NCBI GenBank assembly: GCA_025526995.1
Contig: JAHLKG010000008.1
Span: 930,001 to 994,000 of the forward strand
Direction of reading: 5' to 3'
DNA: 64,000 bases
Origin: Powellomyces hirtus
Lineage: Eukaryota; Chytridiomycota; Chytridiomycetes; Spizellomycetales; Powellomycetaceae
Shown: positions 19,661-31,752 of the stretch, piece by piece
Position numbering within the stretch: the first letter of the stretch is position 1
How the letters are laid out: every line of letters starts with the position of its first letter
Position numbers and translations under genes: made by a program
The notes under the pieces: generated by a model
Told to the model about the DNA's origin: nothing
Databases searched by the model: none
The model's input: only the letters and a program-made list of their open reading frames with translations

Positions 19661-22600
19661 ATGCCTTGTGGGGAGCTGGGGGATGGGGAACCTACGAGCG
19701 ATGGTTCCGCAGTCAGGACTCCGCCCAGAGGGATGCCACGTTCCGCGTCTTTCAAGGCAGCTCTGAGTGACCCCCAGTTGAGCCGGTCTCTGCAGGACGC
19801 CGCCCCACGGCGTTCTTACAACGATCCAAATAGTCCATCGAGTGCATCTCGAATTAAGTTTGAACGAGCAGTGCGGCGGTTAGTGTCACAAATACTGCCT
19901 GTTGAAGGCACGTCAGGGCCCCTTTCTCATGTTCATCGACGGTGGTTTCTAGGTACTACTATCAGCTGCTCATTGGCTGTGGAGCACAGACATGCAGTCA
20001 CAAACTTTGTGCATCCAGCAGTATGGGACCGAGGCTTTCACAAGATGCTTCGGCCATCATGGCCGTGCAACTAGCATCGCGGCCCAGGCATTTTTTCTGT
20101 CCCCGCATTCCTTTGGAGCCGGACATGCCGGCAGCTGCGGCTATCTTAGATCAGTCTGCAACGACTCCAACTAACAGAAACAGTCCATCCGCAAGCCCAA
20201 AGCAGTGTCGAAGATCGTCTGCTCGTACCGACAAAGGAAGCGCTCCCGTGAACGGAAATCCGCTCGCAACCCAAGCCAAGGCTCTTCATACTTTGGAGTA
20301 CACCGGACTCAATAGAGATGTTAAAGCTCGAGCGTTTCTATCCTCTCTACTGGCCTCATCTCCTTTCGCTGGGGTCTTCAAAACGCCAATAGCTGACTCC
20401 ACTAGTGGTATGCGGCGGTCACATTCTACCAGTGATGTGGATGATGTCCACCACGACATTAATGTCGCCCCTGTGACGCCACTCCAACACCTCAGCATTG
20501 CGTCGCCGCTGGAGCAAGCGCCATCAAACGAAAGGCAATCACAGCGCGAAATGTTTCAAGACGGAAGCGTGCTGGGTCTGCGGCTGCTAAGTCAACTCGG
20601 CTACCAGCCACCAGATGCCATGTCAACTCGCAGCAGATCCTCGACGGATCTGCCAAGTCTATCATCCATGACAAGTATGCAGCGGATCATGAGGAATATT
20701 ATTTATCATCCTGACACACGCGTCCTCTAGGCACTTTTCCAAAGGACTCGACAACTCCAGGTATGACCACACCTCCCCAACAACTGTCCCGCGCTGTATC
20801 TCAGGCATCTCTTCCGGACGAGAACTCGCGGGCGGAGCCCGCTCTCTCTTCGGCCATTGGAATGTCTGTCCACTCTGTGTACTGCGAAAGCTCGGATCGA
20901 TTGAATTGTGCAGCTGATCCCGACATTGGAGCTGACGAGGAGCTGCAATTGAGTCTTGGACACTTGACGCTACCATTGCTCAAATCCGCACTCGCAACTT
21001 GCTCTGTCAATGACGGAGATGACTCATCGACCAATGATACTCGGTTCTTGGTCAACAGCATTCGCACTGTCTTCTCAGATAGCGATGCCCTCAATCGCAG
21101 TTTTCTGGTCGAGACAGAAGATAGTGGAAATGACACAACACGGCACCCTTCCGGTCTCGACCTCGCTGCAGTCCGCGAGGCTTACAAGCTTCTGGTAACT
21201 TTACCGAAGGACACGTTCTTGCATCCTATGGCCAATGCGATGGAGATATTGCTGGCACGATTGCAATTGAACATGGCAAAACTGCAATCTGCCCCACCAG
21301 AGAGATGGCGGCAGCTGCTCATTCTCCTAGAGAATCCGCTTCTCAAGTATCATACCTACCACGATTCTCTGCTCAGCAAGCTGTGCCTTATCATTGGTGC
21401 CATGAGAACCAAAGCGCGGTCTATATTCGTCCAGTGGTTCTCCACATATGACGCAAAAGGACTTGGGGACCTGATACGCATATTCCAAGGGTATCTCGTG
21501 GATCACTTCCAGCGGAGTCCTCAAAGAGATGAGGCGCTGGTCGCCTCTGTGAAAGCTCTCAGCCTGCTTTATTCCGCCAACGAGGCTGCGAAACCCGAAC
21601 CACTCGTCGAACTGTCCACATTCTACACTGAGGACCTGTACCGGAAGCTGAACTTCAAGGAGGAATACAAGACCTGGAGAAAATCTCTGGAAAATGGTCC
21701 TTCGAATGTCTCAGTGTTTTCGTACTTCAACTACCCGTTTCTCTTCGATCCGGTGACGAAAACGAGGATCATGCATATCGACGCCATGGTGCAGATGTCG
21801 CTGGAGTTTGAGGACGCTTTTGTCCATCAAGCGCTGGTCGTCCATGCTCAGAAGTTTCTCCATGACTCTCCCAGTGTAGCGCAGTTGGAGGAGAATCTTA
21901 AAGGAAGATCAAATCCTTTCTTGGTACTGGAAGTGAGGAGGGACAAACTCGTGCAAGATGTCTTGGAACAGGTACGTTGTTCCATCACCACAAGATTGCA
22001 TTTTCGGTCATTGACATGTACTTTTTGCCGCACTCCAGGTGAAGCAGAAAACCCAAGACCTGAAGAAACCACTCAAAGTCCGGTTCATCGGCGGAGGCGA
22101 GGAGGGCATGGATCAAGGAGGGGTACAGAAAGAGTTCTTTCAGGTCATCGTGAACATGCTCTTGGATCCTGCGTATGGAATGTTCACATATGATGAGGAA
22201 ACACGATACTGTTGGATCAACGGCGCGTCGCTGGAGAGTGAAAAGGAATTTGAGCTTGTCGGCACGATTGTGGGACTCGCACTATACAATGGCGTGATTC
22301 TCGATGTGAACTTCCCAAGGGTTATGTACAAGAGACTACTGGACGAGGTCCCAACTCTCGAGGATGTGAAGGAAGGTTGGCCGGTGAGTAGTGACTCGTT
22401 GCGCGGAACATGAGTTGCGGTTGACGATAATTCTCAATTCATTTTCGCTCAGGCGTTGGGACGGGGGCTTCAACAGCTTCTCGATTGGTCCGACGGCGAC
22501 GTTGGCGATGTCTTCCTGCGCACGTTTGAGATCTCTTATGACGTATACGGTCAAGTCAAGAACTTCCCACTTGTTGATGGAGGGGAGAATCTGATTGTGA

Positions 22601-23261
22601 CAAATCAAGATCGCAAACAGTACGTCGATCTGTACATCCACCACTTTGTGGTGGAGTCGACACGGAGACAATTCACAGCTTTTCGACGCGGATTTTACAA
22701 GATCTGCGGCGGACGCGCCCTCAAGGTTTGCTATCAAACTTGTCGATGTCACCGAAATCAAGCGTCTTACTTATTTGGCCGTGTTCTGCAGATGTGTCGT
22801 CCATCGGAACTGGAATTACTGATTTGCGGCACTGCAACGGACGAGATCAATTTTACCGAACTGGAGGACGGAGCCCAGTACGATGACGGTTACGACGGGC
22901 ACCACCAGGTGATTGTCTGGTTCTGGGAGATTGTTCATGAAGAAATGGACCTGGACCAGAAAAAGAAACTCTTGAACTTTGTCACCGCGAGTGATCGCGC
23001 GCCACTCAATGGACTTGGCAGCCTCACGTTTGTTATACAACGGAACGGGCCGGATACCGATAGGTAAAGTGTGCTGCCAACCTGTGACCAAAGCCCCCTT
23101 GCATGATTTGCGTGTTGACCTAGTTTATTATCCTCACCAGGCTGCCGACTTCTTTGACATGTTTTGGGCGGTTGCTTCTTCCTGAGTACTCGTCAAAAGA
23201 AAAGCTCAAAGACCGCCTGGTGACAGCAATTGAGAACGCTAAAGGTTTTGGACTCGTATGA
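19661..23261 (+). CDS. UBE3A: HECT E3 ubiquitin ligase with AZUL zinc finger (UBE3A/E6AP-like)
   Basis: Seven exons (19661-19878, 19953-20674, 20731-21971, 22039-22383, 22453-22725, 22792-23063, 23141-23261), 1063 residues. Residues about 65-125 form an AZUL domain: FERAVRR, then [20 protein letters not shown] and HFFCPRIP, giving the four zinc cysteines. The middle is Ser-rich and probably disordered, followed by a helical region. From about residue 730 the HECT domain is complete: [60 protein letters not shown], and the catalytic Cys at about 1031 in [16 protein letters not shown], ending GFGLV. The ligase accepts ubiquitin on this Cys before transfer to substrate. AZUL plus HECT is diagnostic of the UBE3A lineage; yeast Hul4 is the nearest alternative. 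Confidence 0.93.
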
Positions 23262-24108
23262 TCGGCACACATCTAACACATGCTCTTCTGCATTTCGTGC
23301 GCTGTTGCACCCAATCTGGCGGCCTGCTAGCGGCCAGAGTTGATCATGACAATAGCGATAGGTCTCATCTGCCTCATTCTCTGGTTCAGAAAAGTGGAAC
23401 AAGAATGTTATCTCTCAATATTATATACATTTTGTGTTGTGTGCTACTTTCATTGTGGGCCTTCTCCTGGAACAAGTACGGCGGACTGTGTGGCGCAGCT
23501 TGTAACGCGCTCAGTGTCAATTTCAGGGGCCGTGAGAATGAGCATGCATGCAGTACAAGCCGCGTACTACGATACTAATGTTTGAGATAAACCAAGGTGA
23601 CTATCGATATTGAACATCGGACAAAGGAATTTATTCCAAATTCTGTTTTGTACAGAGATTGATCAGTCTTTTCAATTGTTTTACAGCATTGACAACAGCT
23701 GATCAAACAAATTGCTATATGTTTTCTGATGTGCATTTTGACCCATGTGTCAAACGCATGCAGTCACTCAAACGAGCTACACAGCATACTGAATGCTGCT
23801 TTTGCTAACCTACTTGAGATCATAATGGCTCCATTGTCCAGTCGCTGGCACAGAGTGACAGGTGGCTGGCGCATTCGAATGCCGTCAATAATGATTGCCA
23901 ATAAAGCAACATTTCGCGTTGAGTCACAAGACTCGACACGCTCTGAACGCACACCTCAGGTGGCCAAAAACGTGTTGTTTTTCGCATTTTTCCACTTGAA
24001 CCTTTTTTTTTTTTGTCTTCTTTTCCTTGCAGTATTCTCGTCTCTTTATCTCCATCTCCGTCTCTCGTTACTCATTCCGTTCATCTCCACCCTTCGTTGC
24101 TACTCAAA
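23262..24108. other. 847-bp upstream region of GCDH
   Basis: No coding signal. A polypyrimidine tract followed by TTGCAG (about 24003-24032) lies 76 bp before the GCDH start codon and could be the 3' end of a 5'-UTR intron or a promoter initiator tract. Confidence 0.4.
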
Positions 24109-25946
24109 ATGCTGTCTTCCACTACCGCTCGCATGGGCTGTCTCGCGCTAAGGAAGAATGCCCTCGTGCCAACAACAATAGCTGTCCGCACATTTGCTAC
24201 CGCTACTGGTGCAAAGCCAAGTAAGCCACATGGATCCCCGCGTAGTCTTGTGTGTTCTTTGCGTGTCGTATCTAATTGTTCCGTTGCCTGTTCATAGAAT
24301 TCGACTGGAAGGATGCATTCGACCTCAACTCACAGCTGACGGAGGACGAACGGTTTGTCCGGTAGGTTCATGGAACGGGTGAGACTTCCGATTGGCATTG
24401 TGATCATATCTAACTCTTGCTGTGACGTATGCAGGGACTCGGCGCGCAACTACTGCCAGACCAAGCTGAAGTCGCGAGTTATACTGGCCAACCGTCATGA
24501 GAGTAGGTTTGAATGAATGCACTGCCCGCGACGGCCTGCACCACGGGTTTGCATGCCAACATTCCGTTCTCTCCATTGCTAGAGTTCGACCGTGAGATCA
24601 TGAACGAGATGGGAGAGTTGGGACTTCTTGGCGCTACCATCTCCGGCTACGGCTGTGCTGGTGTCTCCTCCGTCGCATACGGTCTGATCGCGCGTGAAGT
24701 CGAGGCAATTGATTCCGGTTATCGCTCAGCGATGAGCGTGCAGTCTTCTCTGGTCATGCATCCCATTTACGCGTACGGAACTGAGGCTCAGAAGCAAAAG
24801 TACCTGCCAAAGCTGGGTAAGTCGCCTTTCTGCGGAGCTTCTGCCGGCGTGCTCCTGTGCCCAGAGCATGCTAAAACGGAACGCTCTCAGCCACCGGTGA
24901 GCTGGTTGGATGCTTTGGGCTGACAGAGCCGAACCATGGATCCGACCCGGGATCCATGGCCACCACTGCTAAGAAGGTTGATGGTGGGTGGGTCTTGCAC
25001 GGCTCAAAGACCTGGATCACCAACTCCCCAATCGCCGACGTATTTGTAATATGGGCAAACTGTCCGCACGATGGCAAGATCCGCGGTTTTGTGCTGGAAA
25101 AGGTACGGATGCGCGACCTTTGCCATCAACTGCCATCGTTGAGCTTGCTCACCCAAAATTTGTGCGTCAATTTCGAAGGGAATGAAGGGACTCTCCGCAC
25201 CAAAGATCGAAGGCAAATTCTCTCTGCGCGCCTCGACCACCGGAATGATCATGATGGATGAAGTTCATGTCTCAGAAGATAACCTGCTGCCTAACGTCAC
25301 CGGATTGAAGGGCCCCTTCGGATGTCTCAACAATGCGCGATACGGAATTGCGTGGGGATCCCTTGGCGCCGCCCAGGCGTGCGTGGAACAAGCCGTAGAG
25401 TACACTACTGAAAGGTATACTTCCAACGCGAGTATTCGACGCGAGAGTTGTCGGTTGCTGATTTGTATGCTGATAGGAAGCAATTCGGAACACCGCTGGC
25501 ATCCTTCCAGCTGATTCAGAAGAAACTCGCCGATGCAGTGACCGAAATATCCCTTGGTCTGCAGGCGTGTCTCCGCGTTGGCCGATTGAAGGACGAAGGC
25601 AAGCTCGCCCCCGAGATGGTCAGCATCATTAAGCGCAATAACTGCGGCAAATCCCTCGACATTGCTCGCGTGTGCAGAGACATGCTTGGTGGTACGTTTC
25701 CGCTTGTCGATTCCGTTCCTTGTGACCGAATCCCCTCACTCCTTTGTGTGCGCTTCTCCTTGGGTCATTTCATTACCTGTAGGCAACGGCATTCAGGACG
25801 AATACAACATCATCCGCCACGTGATGAATCTCGAAGCCGTCAACACGTACGAAGGCACACACGACATTCACGCACTGATCATTGGCAGAGCCATCACGGG
25901 CATACCCGCTTTCCACACTTCTAGGGAGAATGCCAAACCTCAATAG
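24109..25946 (+). CDS. GCDH: glutaryl-CoA dehydrogenase, mitochondrial
   Basis: Eight exons (24109-24220, 24298-24361, 24435-24502, 24583-24816, 24891-25102, 25179-25414, 25477-25691, 25783-25946), 434 residues; human GCDH is 438. The first 35 residues are basic and hydroxylated with no acids, a mitochondrial presequence. The body follows GCDH closely: [54 protein letters not shown] (FAD contacts), [36 protein letters not shown], and the catalytic base Glu at about 404 in [12 protein letters not shown]. It oxidises and decarboxylates glutaryl-CoA to crotonyl-CoA in lysine and tryptophan breakdown, passing electrons to ETF. All splice phases agree. Confidence 0.96.
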
Positions 25947-26467
25947 AACTTTTGCATAGATGCCCCTTCTTAAGCAGCGAAATACACTTCCTCGTTGCGC
26001 ATATGTTTGTGTGAGTTAAGGAGCTATCATGAGGACCACCAACCCCCAAGTAGAACCCTGTGTCCATTTTGTTCATTTCCTCATAATGAGAATGTCAAGA
26101 ATTGTTATAGAAAGTTGCACAAACTTGTCGGCGATAGGCGAACAGTTCACCAAACCTGAGCGACCCAGCAAGCAATCTTCCACCCACGAGCCTCGGTTTC
26201 CTCAGCACTCAGGCAGGCATGAATGTCTCTGCTCATCGTAGCCGTCTTGGTGGGAGCTTCCAACGAGTGCGATGCTTTAGACATGATTGATTGCAAGTGG
26301 GATCTAATTCCCGCATATTGCAGATATTGTATTAAAGCGGCTAAAAGCGCGGCTCCCAAGTCAACGACATCGAGGTTTGATAACGCTATTTTTGCGGATA
26401 TCTATGGATCTAGCTATCTCTAAAGACGAACGAACCAAATGGTGGGAAGGGTATGAGAAATTCTCAT
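25947..26467. other. intergenic region between convergent GCDH and glyoxal oxidase genes
   Basis: 521 bp at two 3' ends. It should hold both polyadenylation regions. No coding signal or repeat seen. Confidence 0.5.
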
Positions 26468-28834
26468 TTACACGACCGTAATCTTCGCCAGCGCGCCTAC
26501 ACTGGGCACGCCGTCCTCACCAATCAAGAAAAGGTTATACAAGCCTTCCAATAATGCTTCGCCCATAGGCACACTCAGCGTGAGGGTTCCCGGTGTCGCG
26601 CCATTTGGTTGCGCAACGACCTGCACGTTGAGCGGCACGTAGCGTTGGTGCTGATCAAACGAGTGGGTGAAACTGCCTAGGGCCATGAGGGACGCGCCAC
26701 GCACGGAGCGGATGGCGGCGCCTGAGAATGACACGGTTGTGGGCGGGTTGGCGGCGGTGGATTGTGATCGGTCCATGGTGAATGTGATGGGGGAGGATGT
26801 GGTGGTAGTGATTTGCGGGCGTGTGATGCAGTTTTTGGTTTGGGTGTTGCGGAGGTAGGGTGGCGTGAAGATACGGACGTCCACGCGTTCACAGGCAATG
26901 TCGTGGCCGCGTTCGTCAATGCCGCCTCCGACTGCCACGCGGCCGTCCTTGAGGAGAAGAGCCCAAGAGTGGTATGCGCGGATATTGGGGTCGTCTGTCC
27001 AAGCGGGGAGCGTGGTGATGGTGTTTGTGAAGGGGTCGAAGATCTGGGGCGGGGGTACTTGGTTGGGATCGAAGCGGTTGCGGCCGTTGAGGAGGAGGAC
27101 GGTGCCGTCCGGGAGAAGCACAGAGGTGGGGTTGTCTCGGCTGAAAGTGGTGTCGAGGCTACGCCAGCTGCTGGTGAGCGGGTTGTAGGCGTCGAGTTTC
27201 CAGGGTTGCGAGCCGCCGCCGACGGTGACTAGTTCGCCGGTGGGGCTCTGGAAGGAGGTGGCATCGTAGCCGCCGCCGTTGCCTTGGCTGAGCTGGCGGT
27301 TCCCGTTGGGCGCGGTTGTGATGCGTTGCCATTCCGGAGTCGACGGGTCGGTGTTGTAGTAGGTCATGATGCCCTTGTATCCCATCATGGCGACATGGCG
27401 TAGGGCACCGTTGACGGTGGTGGGCTTGGGGAGGACCCAAATGTGGGTGTAGTCTCTGAGACTCGGGGTGATGAGATGGTTCGGAACGAATCCGAGCCGA
27501 GTCCATGAGTTGGTCGAGGGATGGTAGATGGCGACATTGTCGTTAGCGTCGCTGTCGCCCGAACAGCACCGCGCGAACCCGCCCGTGACCAGGATGTCGC
27601 CGTTGGTCAGACGCGCCGCCGTCGGGTACCACATGGTCGAGATGGGGGCGTCCGGGGTCACGGTGTAACTCCCGGTTTCTGGATTATAGATGCGTGCATA
27701 CGCAACTCCGACCTCGACTTCATTTTGCATCCCCAAGTTTTGGTAACTTGCGCCTCCGACGACAAATACGCGGCCGTCAGCGAGGGTTACCTGCCCCGAG
27801 CAATAGAGCGTGTCGGCGTCGTGAATTCGGCGGTCGGGAATCGGGGTTGGGATGGTGAGGGTCGGGTTGCGACCGTTTTGCGGACGGGGTGCTGTGCCAG
27901 CCTTCATAATGTCGGAAGCATTTATCACGAATGAGACGCCGTGTTTGCGCGTCCCGTCGGGTTTGGCACAGCGGATGTAGTCGCGACGGTCCCAGCCAAC
28001 AAGGTAAATCTGGCAGGCAACGACACAGCGTTGGTGAGATGGTAGCGAAATATATGAGACTTCAATCGCAATGATCTCACCTGTCCATTCTTGAGCAATG
28101 TAGCGTGGATCGTGGTGACGTACCATCCTTCAGCAGGTTTACCCTGAGAATGAAAATTGCTGGTATCGATCAAGTCAACGCTTGGGGACCATGCCGGTGT
28201 GATTGGCTCGCAAACGCCTGTTGAGGAAGGTGGGGGCGGGCTGGGCGATGGCGATGAAGGTGACGGAATCGTGGCCGTCGGTGTAGTGGGGGGCGGCGAG
28301 CCGGTTGAGACTGGGTAATTGGAGCCCCCATTGTTTCCTAATACCAAAACCGCATCTCGATTAGAAACATGAAATCAAACCACCCGCATACCGCCAAACA
28401 TACCATAGTAAGTCCGCCCATTTGCAGCGACGTACTGGATGTAGAATTCGCGAATCCCAGCGGTCTGATCAGCCAGGGGTACATTGTCGATCACCCAGAT
28501 TTCCTGGTTGGTCCCATCGACCACGGGTCGCGAGTAGGTTGCCGCGATTCGCAACGGAGGCTGTCGCCATTGCCCCTATGATAATGTAAAATGAACGCAC
28601 ATGTAAGTTATACAGGGTAGAGGCACCAAGATTTTGAATTTGTTAGTGTTCATGTACCTGCACGTCGTTGTGAATCAGGTACACGTTCGAACCGACCCCC
28701 GTGGCCAAGACCTGGATTTGAACTCCGCGCAGTTTGGAGCCGTCGAATGAGTAGCCTGGCAGAACGGCCACTTGGGCAGCGATGATGTGGCATAGCGCCA
28801 ATATCGTTGCGAGAACCTTGACAATGGAGTTCAT
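26468..28834 (-). CDS. secreted glyoxal oxidase-like copper radical oxidase
   Basis: Four exons (28834-28658, 28575-28404, 28337-28081, 28009-26468), 715 residues. Residues 1-20 are a signal peptide. Residues about 25-117 form an extra N-terminal domain I do not recognise, then a Pro/Ser/Thr linker of about 45 residues, then the Kelch-type glyoxal oxidase barrel and C-terminal domain. The radical-copper site is complete: Cys about 272 (TLYCSGQ) for the Tyr-Cys crosslink, Tyr about 330 (MWYPT), Tyr-His about 548-549 (RAYHSW), His about 651 (FTHSFDQHQR). The family oxidises aldehydes to acids with release of H2O2, supplying peroxidases in lignocellulose attack. Substrate here is not known. The long last exon is intron-free. 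Confidence 0.93.
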
Positions 28835-29572
28835 TGAGTGCGGATGTTCAAGGAGCTGGAGGTGTGATCGGCTGAAGGCCTTTCCCGGTGGATCCTCAGA
28901 TGACGCCCCTGTGGTTGATGCTGCTGTTGAGCTATCTGCGGTTCCTGGCCATGATGCCCTCAGTATTTATGCTTGCTTATTGCCATATCTCGCGATCTTG
29001 CGATGCGAGCGGATTGTGGTATTACTCTCTAGACGCTGACATTTTGCTATCTCCCAATCGTTTTTCTTTTATTTTTTTTTTCGGGAAAAGAACAGAAGAA
29101 AGCGTGTGCATGGCTCAGTTGGCTGTACTAATAACATCGATTATCGATGACTGATGAATTATCTGTTGCCCACAACGAACTGCATCTGGGTCTTGCCAAA
29201 GTGGGACAGGACGACACGGCACGGGCGACGCGTGAAAAGTCGGAAAGTAGTACCCACCGAGTTCACACAAAAGCGTGCTTGTGGCGCCAAGTGAAAGCCA
29301 CGTTTGGAGTCATTTGGCCGAAATCTCAGAGCGTCAGTAGGACACCCTACAACGAAGCGAATCGATGGCGATGGAATTGAACTTGTTGAACGGAAAAGGA
29401 ATAGAAAGAGAGAGAAAGAGGGAGTCCACGGCTTGGCCTGCTTGGCCCTGGAAGGGCAATGCTACCTTGCTTGCCATCTGGTTGTCAATCTGTCAATTCC
29501 GTTTATGAGTTTGTGTGCTTGTTCGTTTGTCAATCCTTGTGTATGAGTTCTCGTTTGTCGCTTTCAGGCCGG

Positions 29573-29726
29573 CTACAAGTGCGTTCCACTCTCAAGTGCC
29601 CGTGTGACGGTGGATCCAGAACCTGTCCGGGAAACTGGCCCTCTGCCCTCTGCTATTCCCAAAGCCTCCGGGAGCTCGGTGGGATCCACCGTCACACGGG
29701 CACTTGAGAGTGGAACGCACTTGTAG
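29573..29726. repeat. perfect 45-bp inverted repeat with 64-nt loop
   Basis: Left arm 29573-29617 begins CTACAAGTGCGTTCCACTCT and ends GGTGGATCC; right arm 29682-29726 is its exact reverse complement over all 45 positions. The 64-nt spacer shows no coding capacity. Such an intact palindrome implies a recent origin: a MITE-like element, a hairpin RNA, or an assembly/foldback artefact. No target-site duplication was evident next to the arms. Confidence 0.9.
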
Positions 29727-30689
29727 GTGGCTATGAAATACATCTGTTCACGGCACCTTGTTCTGTTTCGTCACCCCCTCCACAGCCAACCTTTCTTCCA
29801 ATTCACACTCACATTCACATATGCACACATCCTCTCGTTATCGACAAAACAATGATCATCTCTCTCCAAGAGGCGATCAAACAGATCAAGATCCCAGAGA
29901 TGAAGCTGCAAATGCCTTAACACTGGCTCACCCACAAGCCGCGCAAACCTACGCACTGACCTCAACGAGCTCCCGCCATGGACTAATTTCGACCTGTTGT
30001 GATCCACAATGAGGCCTTGTGTTTCCCTCCACCTTTGTTTCCGGTCCACCGCTTCCCGTCCTAACCTCTTTTCACCAATGCTCGCCCATCTCGGTCGGAA
30101 CCGAATAGGGCATTCTCAATGAAGCTAGCTATGATATATGTCTCCATCTCGTCGACAAGCTGCCTGAAGCCTTGGGCATCAATGGAGGAAACGTGAGGCA
30201 GTTCTAGGGCATGCCCGACTGGACGTCACAGATCCTTCTTGCGCACCAGACCCGAGAAGTTAATTGCGGCCTACATCACATTACTCTGATTGATCAGGAC
30301 TGGTTGGAGACCGCGCCGATGTTTTCTCCCCCATCCTTGTGGCGCTGCCAGCATCCGCAACCCGTATAGGCTCCAACCAATCCCAGCCTCAGCTGTGCGC
30401 TTTCAGGAAGGGCTGGCCAGAAGCCATGTGGGATGAGTCCTTGCCGGCCAGTTTCAGCAGCACGATGTCATTATGAAAATTGTGGATGCTATCAAAACTA
30501 CCCCGCTGTGTAAGCAACTAAAACCCGGGGTGCGCACAAGTGCTAAACTCGAAGCGCTGCAGGGATGCATTGTACCACAACAGTTTCATGCATTTGTTGA
30601 GATCTGAGGGATGCTGTGCATTGCTATCCTAGAACCATGCGGGTGTCAGTACGCGCACATACATGAAAGTCAGCAAACGTAACGAAGAA

Positions 30690-30834
30690 TTTTGCGCTGC
30701 GGCACTCGAATGGCGCCCGTCCTGCCTGGCTGTTTCATTAGGATGTGCGCCCGGACAATTTCTTGTGCAATGCAGCAGATGACACTTGTAGGATCATTGA
30801 CTTTGGCCTGGCTGCTCTCTACCGAACCGGCTGA
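30690..30834 (+). pseudogene. protein kinase catalytic-core fragment
   Basis: One plus-strand frame reads a degenerate helix, then LFH, a stop codon (30739-30741), then DVRPDNFLCNAADDT, RIIDFGLAALYRTG and another stop. This is the HxD catalytic loop (the middle residue of the motif is the stop), the metal-binding Asn, and the DFG motif at 30799-30807, in correct spacing and frame. Flanking sequence that should encode the N-lobe and the rest of the C-lobe is too decayed to read. The HGDVRP-type loop resembles fungal FunK1-like or RIO-like kinases, but a fragment this short cannot be classed. Confidence 0.6.
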
Positions 30835-31003
30835 GATGCCTAAATCGACGGGAGCATCTCTCAAATCCCGTCTCGAGACCTTTGCCCACACTACCATACC
30901 CAACTCGCCAACCACAGCAACCGCATTCCAGCTGTATCAAAATATTTGCCGTCAATAAAACATCGGTATTAGGTGAAAACAACCGCTTATGCCCACCCTT
31001 ACC

Positions 31004-31412
31004 CCAACCCTAATCCTTGGGTTTCCCGGATTCCCTTGGGCCGAAGACTTTCTGTATCACTGCCAACACTCAGTATTTCCATTCACAACGCCTCTCTTGA
31101 TGCAGAATTCCCAAATCTTGACGATCCCGCGCGCCGCGTCCTTGCTGACTCAGCTCGTCGGAGTTTTTCACGACGCAGGTTCGCACTTGGTATTGTTCAT
31201 GATTCACCCACTGGGACGGGTCGGTGTATACCATGTAGAACAATTCGTCGTCTTACCGTCGGATATTTCGGTTGCAAATCCAGAAACCGCGACGACACAA
31301 CCGCAGTCCGAAACATCCGGCTGGCTCGGTATTAGTTGAAAGTACGCGCCGACCACACTCTAACCCTAACCCTAACCCTGTAGGTTCCCCGGATTCCCTT
31401 GGCCGAAACTTC
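31004..31412. repeat. telomere-like CCCTAA repeats with duplicated flank
   Basis: Three tandem TAACCC units lie at 31361-31379 and a degenerate one at about 31003-31012. Both are followed by the same flank, matching GGATTCCCTTGG(G)CCGAA, at about 31026-31046 and 31389-31408. So a roughly 45-bp block including the repeat has been duplicated about 365 bp apart. TTAGGG is the common telomere repeat of fungi; here it is internal. Confidence 0.7.
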
Positions 31413-31752
31413 CTGAAAGAGTGCCGATCAGCTATGACACAGTTTTGTTCCGGGGGACCGTGTTTATGTACGATGTGTTATGGGGTGTTATGACCTCCAA
31501 GGAAGACACTTTGGTCTAGCCTTCACAAGGTCCACCCGAGCGGCTGCCGCCGCCCCCATTCGTGCGCTCGTTGCTTCCCCTCTCTCTAAAATTTTGGAAT
31601 TGCGCGGTATAAGTATTGGCTGGAAGAGGGAAGATTTCTGCCCCCGCTCTTGCTGCATCTTTTGCTACGTCCCACGGAAATTTGCCTCAGCAACCAAAAC
31701 CAGGACATCTAATCCAACAACACACCATTTGAAAAAAAAAAAAAGAACCGAC

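Larger units (their letters stand above)
28835..31752. other. 2.9-kb gene-poor region
   Basis: Between two divergent genes. It contains the inverted repeat, kinase pseudogene and telomere-like repeats listed separately. Between about 29830 and 30650 short frames give protein-like but broken readings in shifting frames, as if an old gene had decayed; I could not name it apart from the kinase piece. Confidence 0.55.

Noticed and set aside
20286..20730. Short minus-strand frames opposite the HECT gene
   Set aside because: Shadows of the Ser-rich exon; no features of their own.
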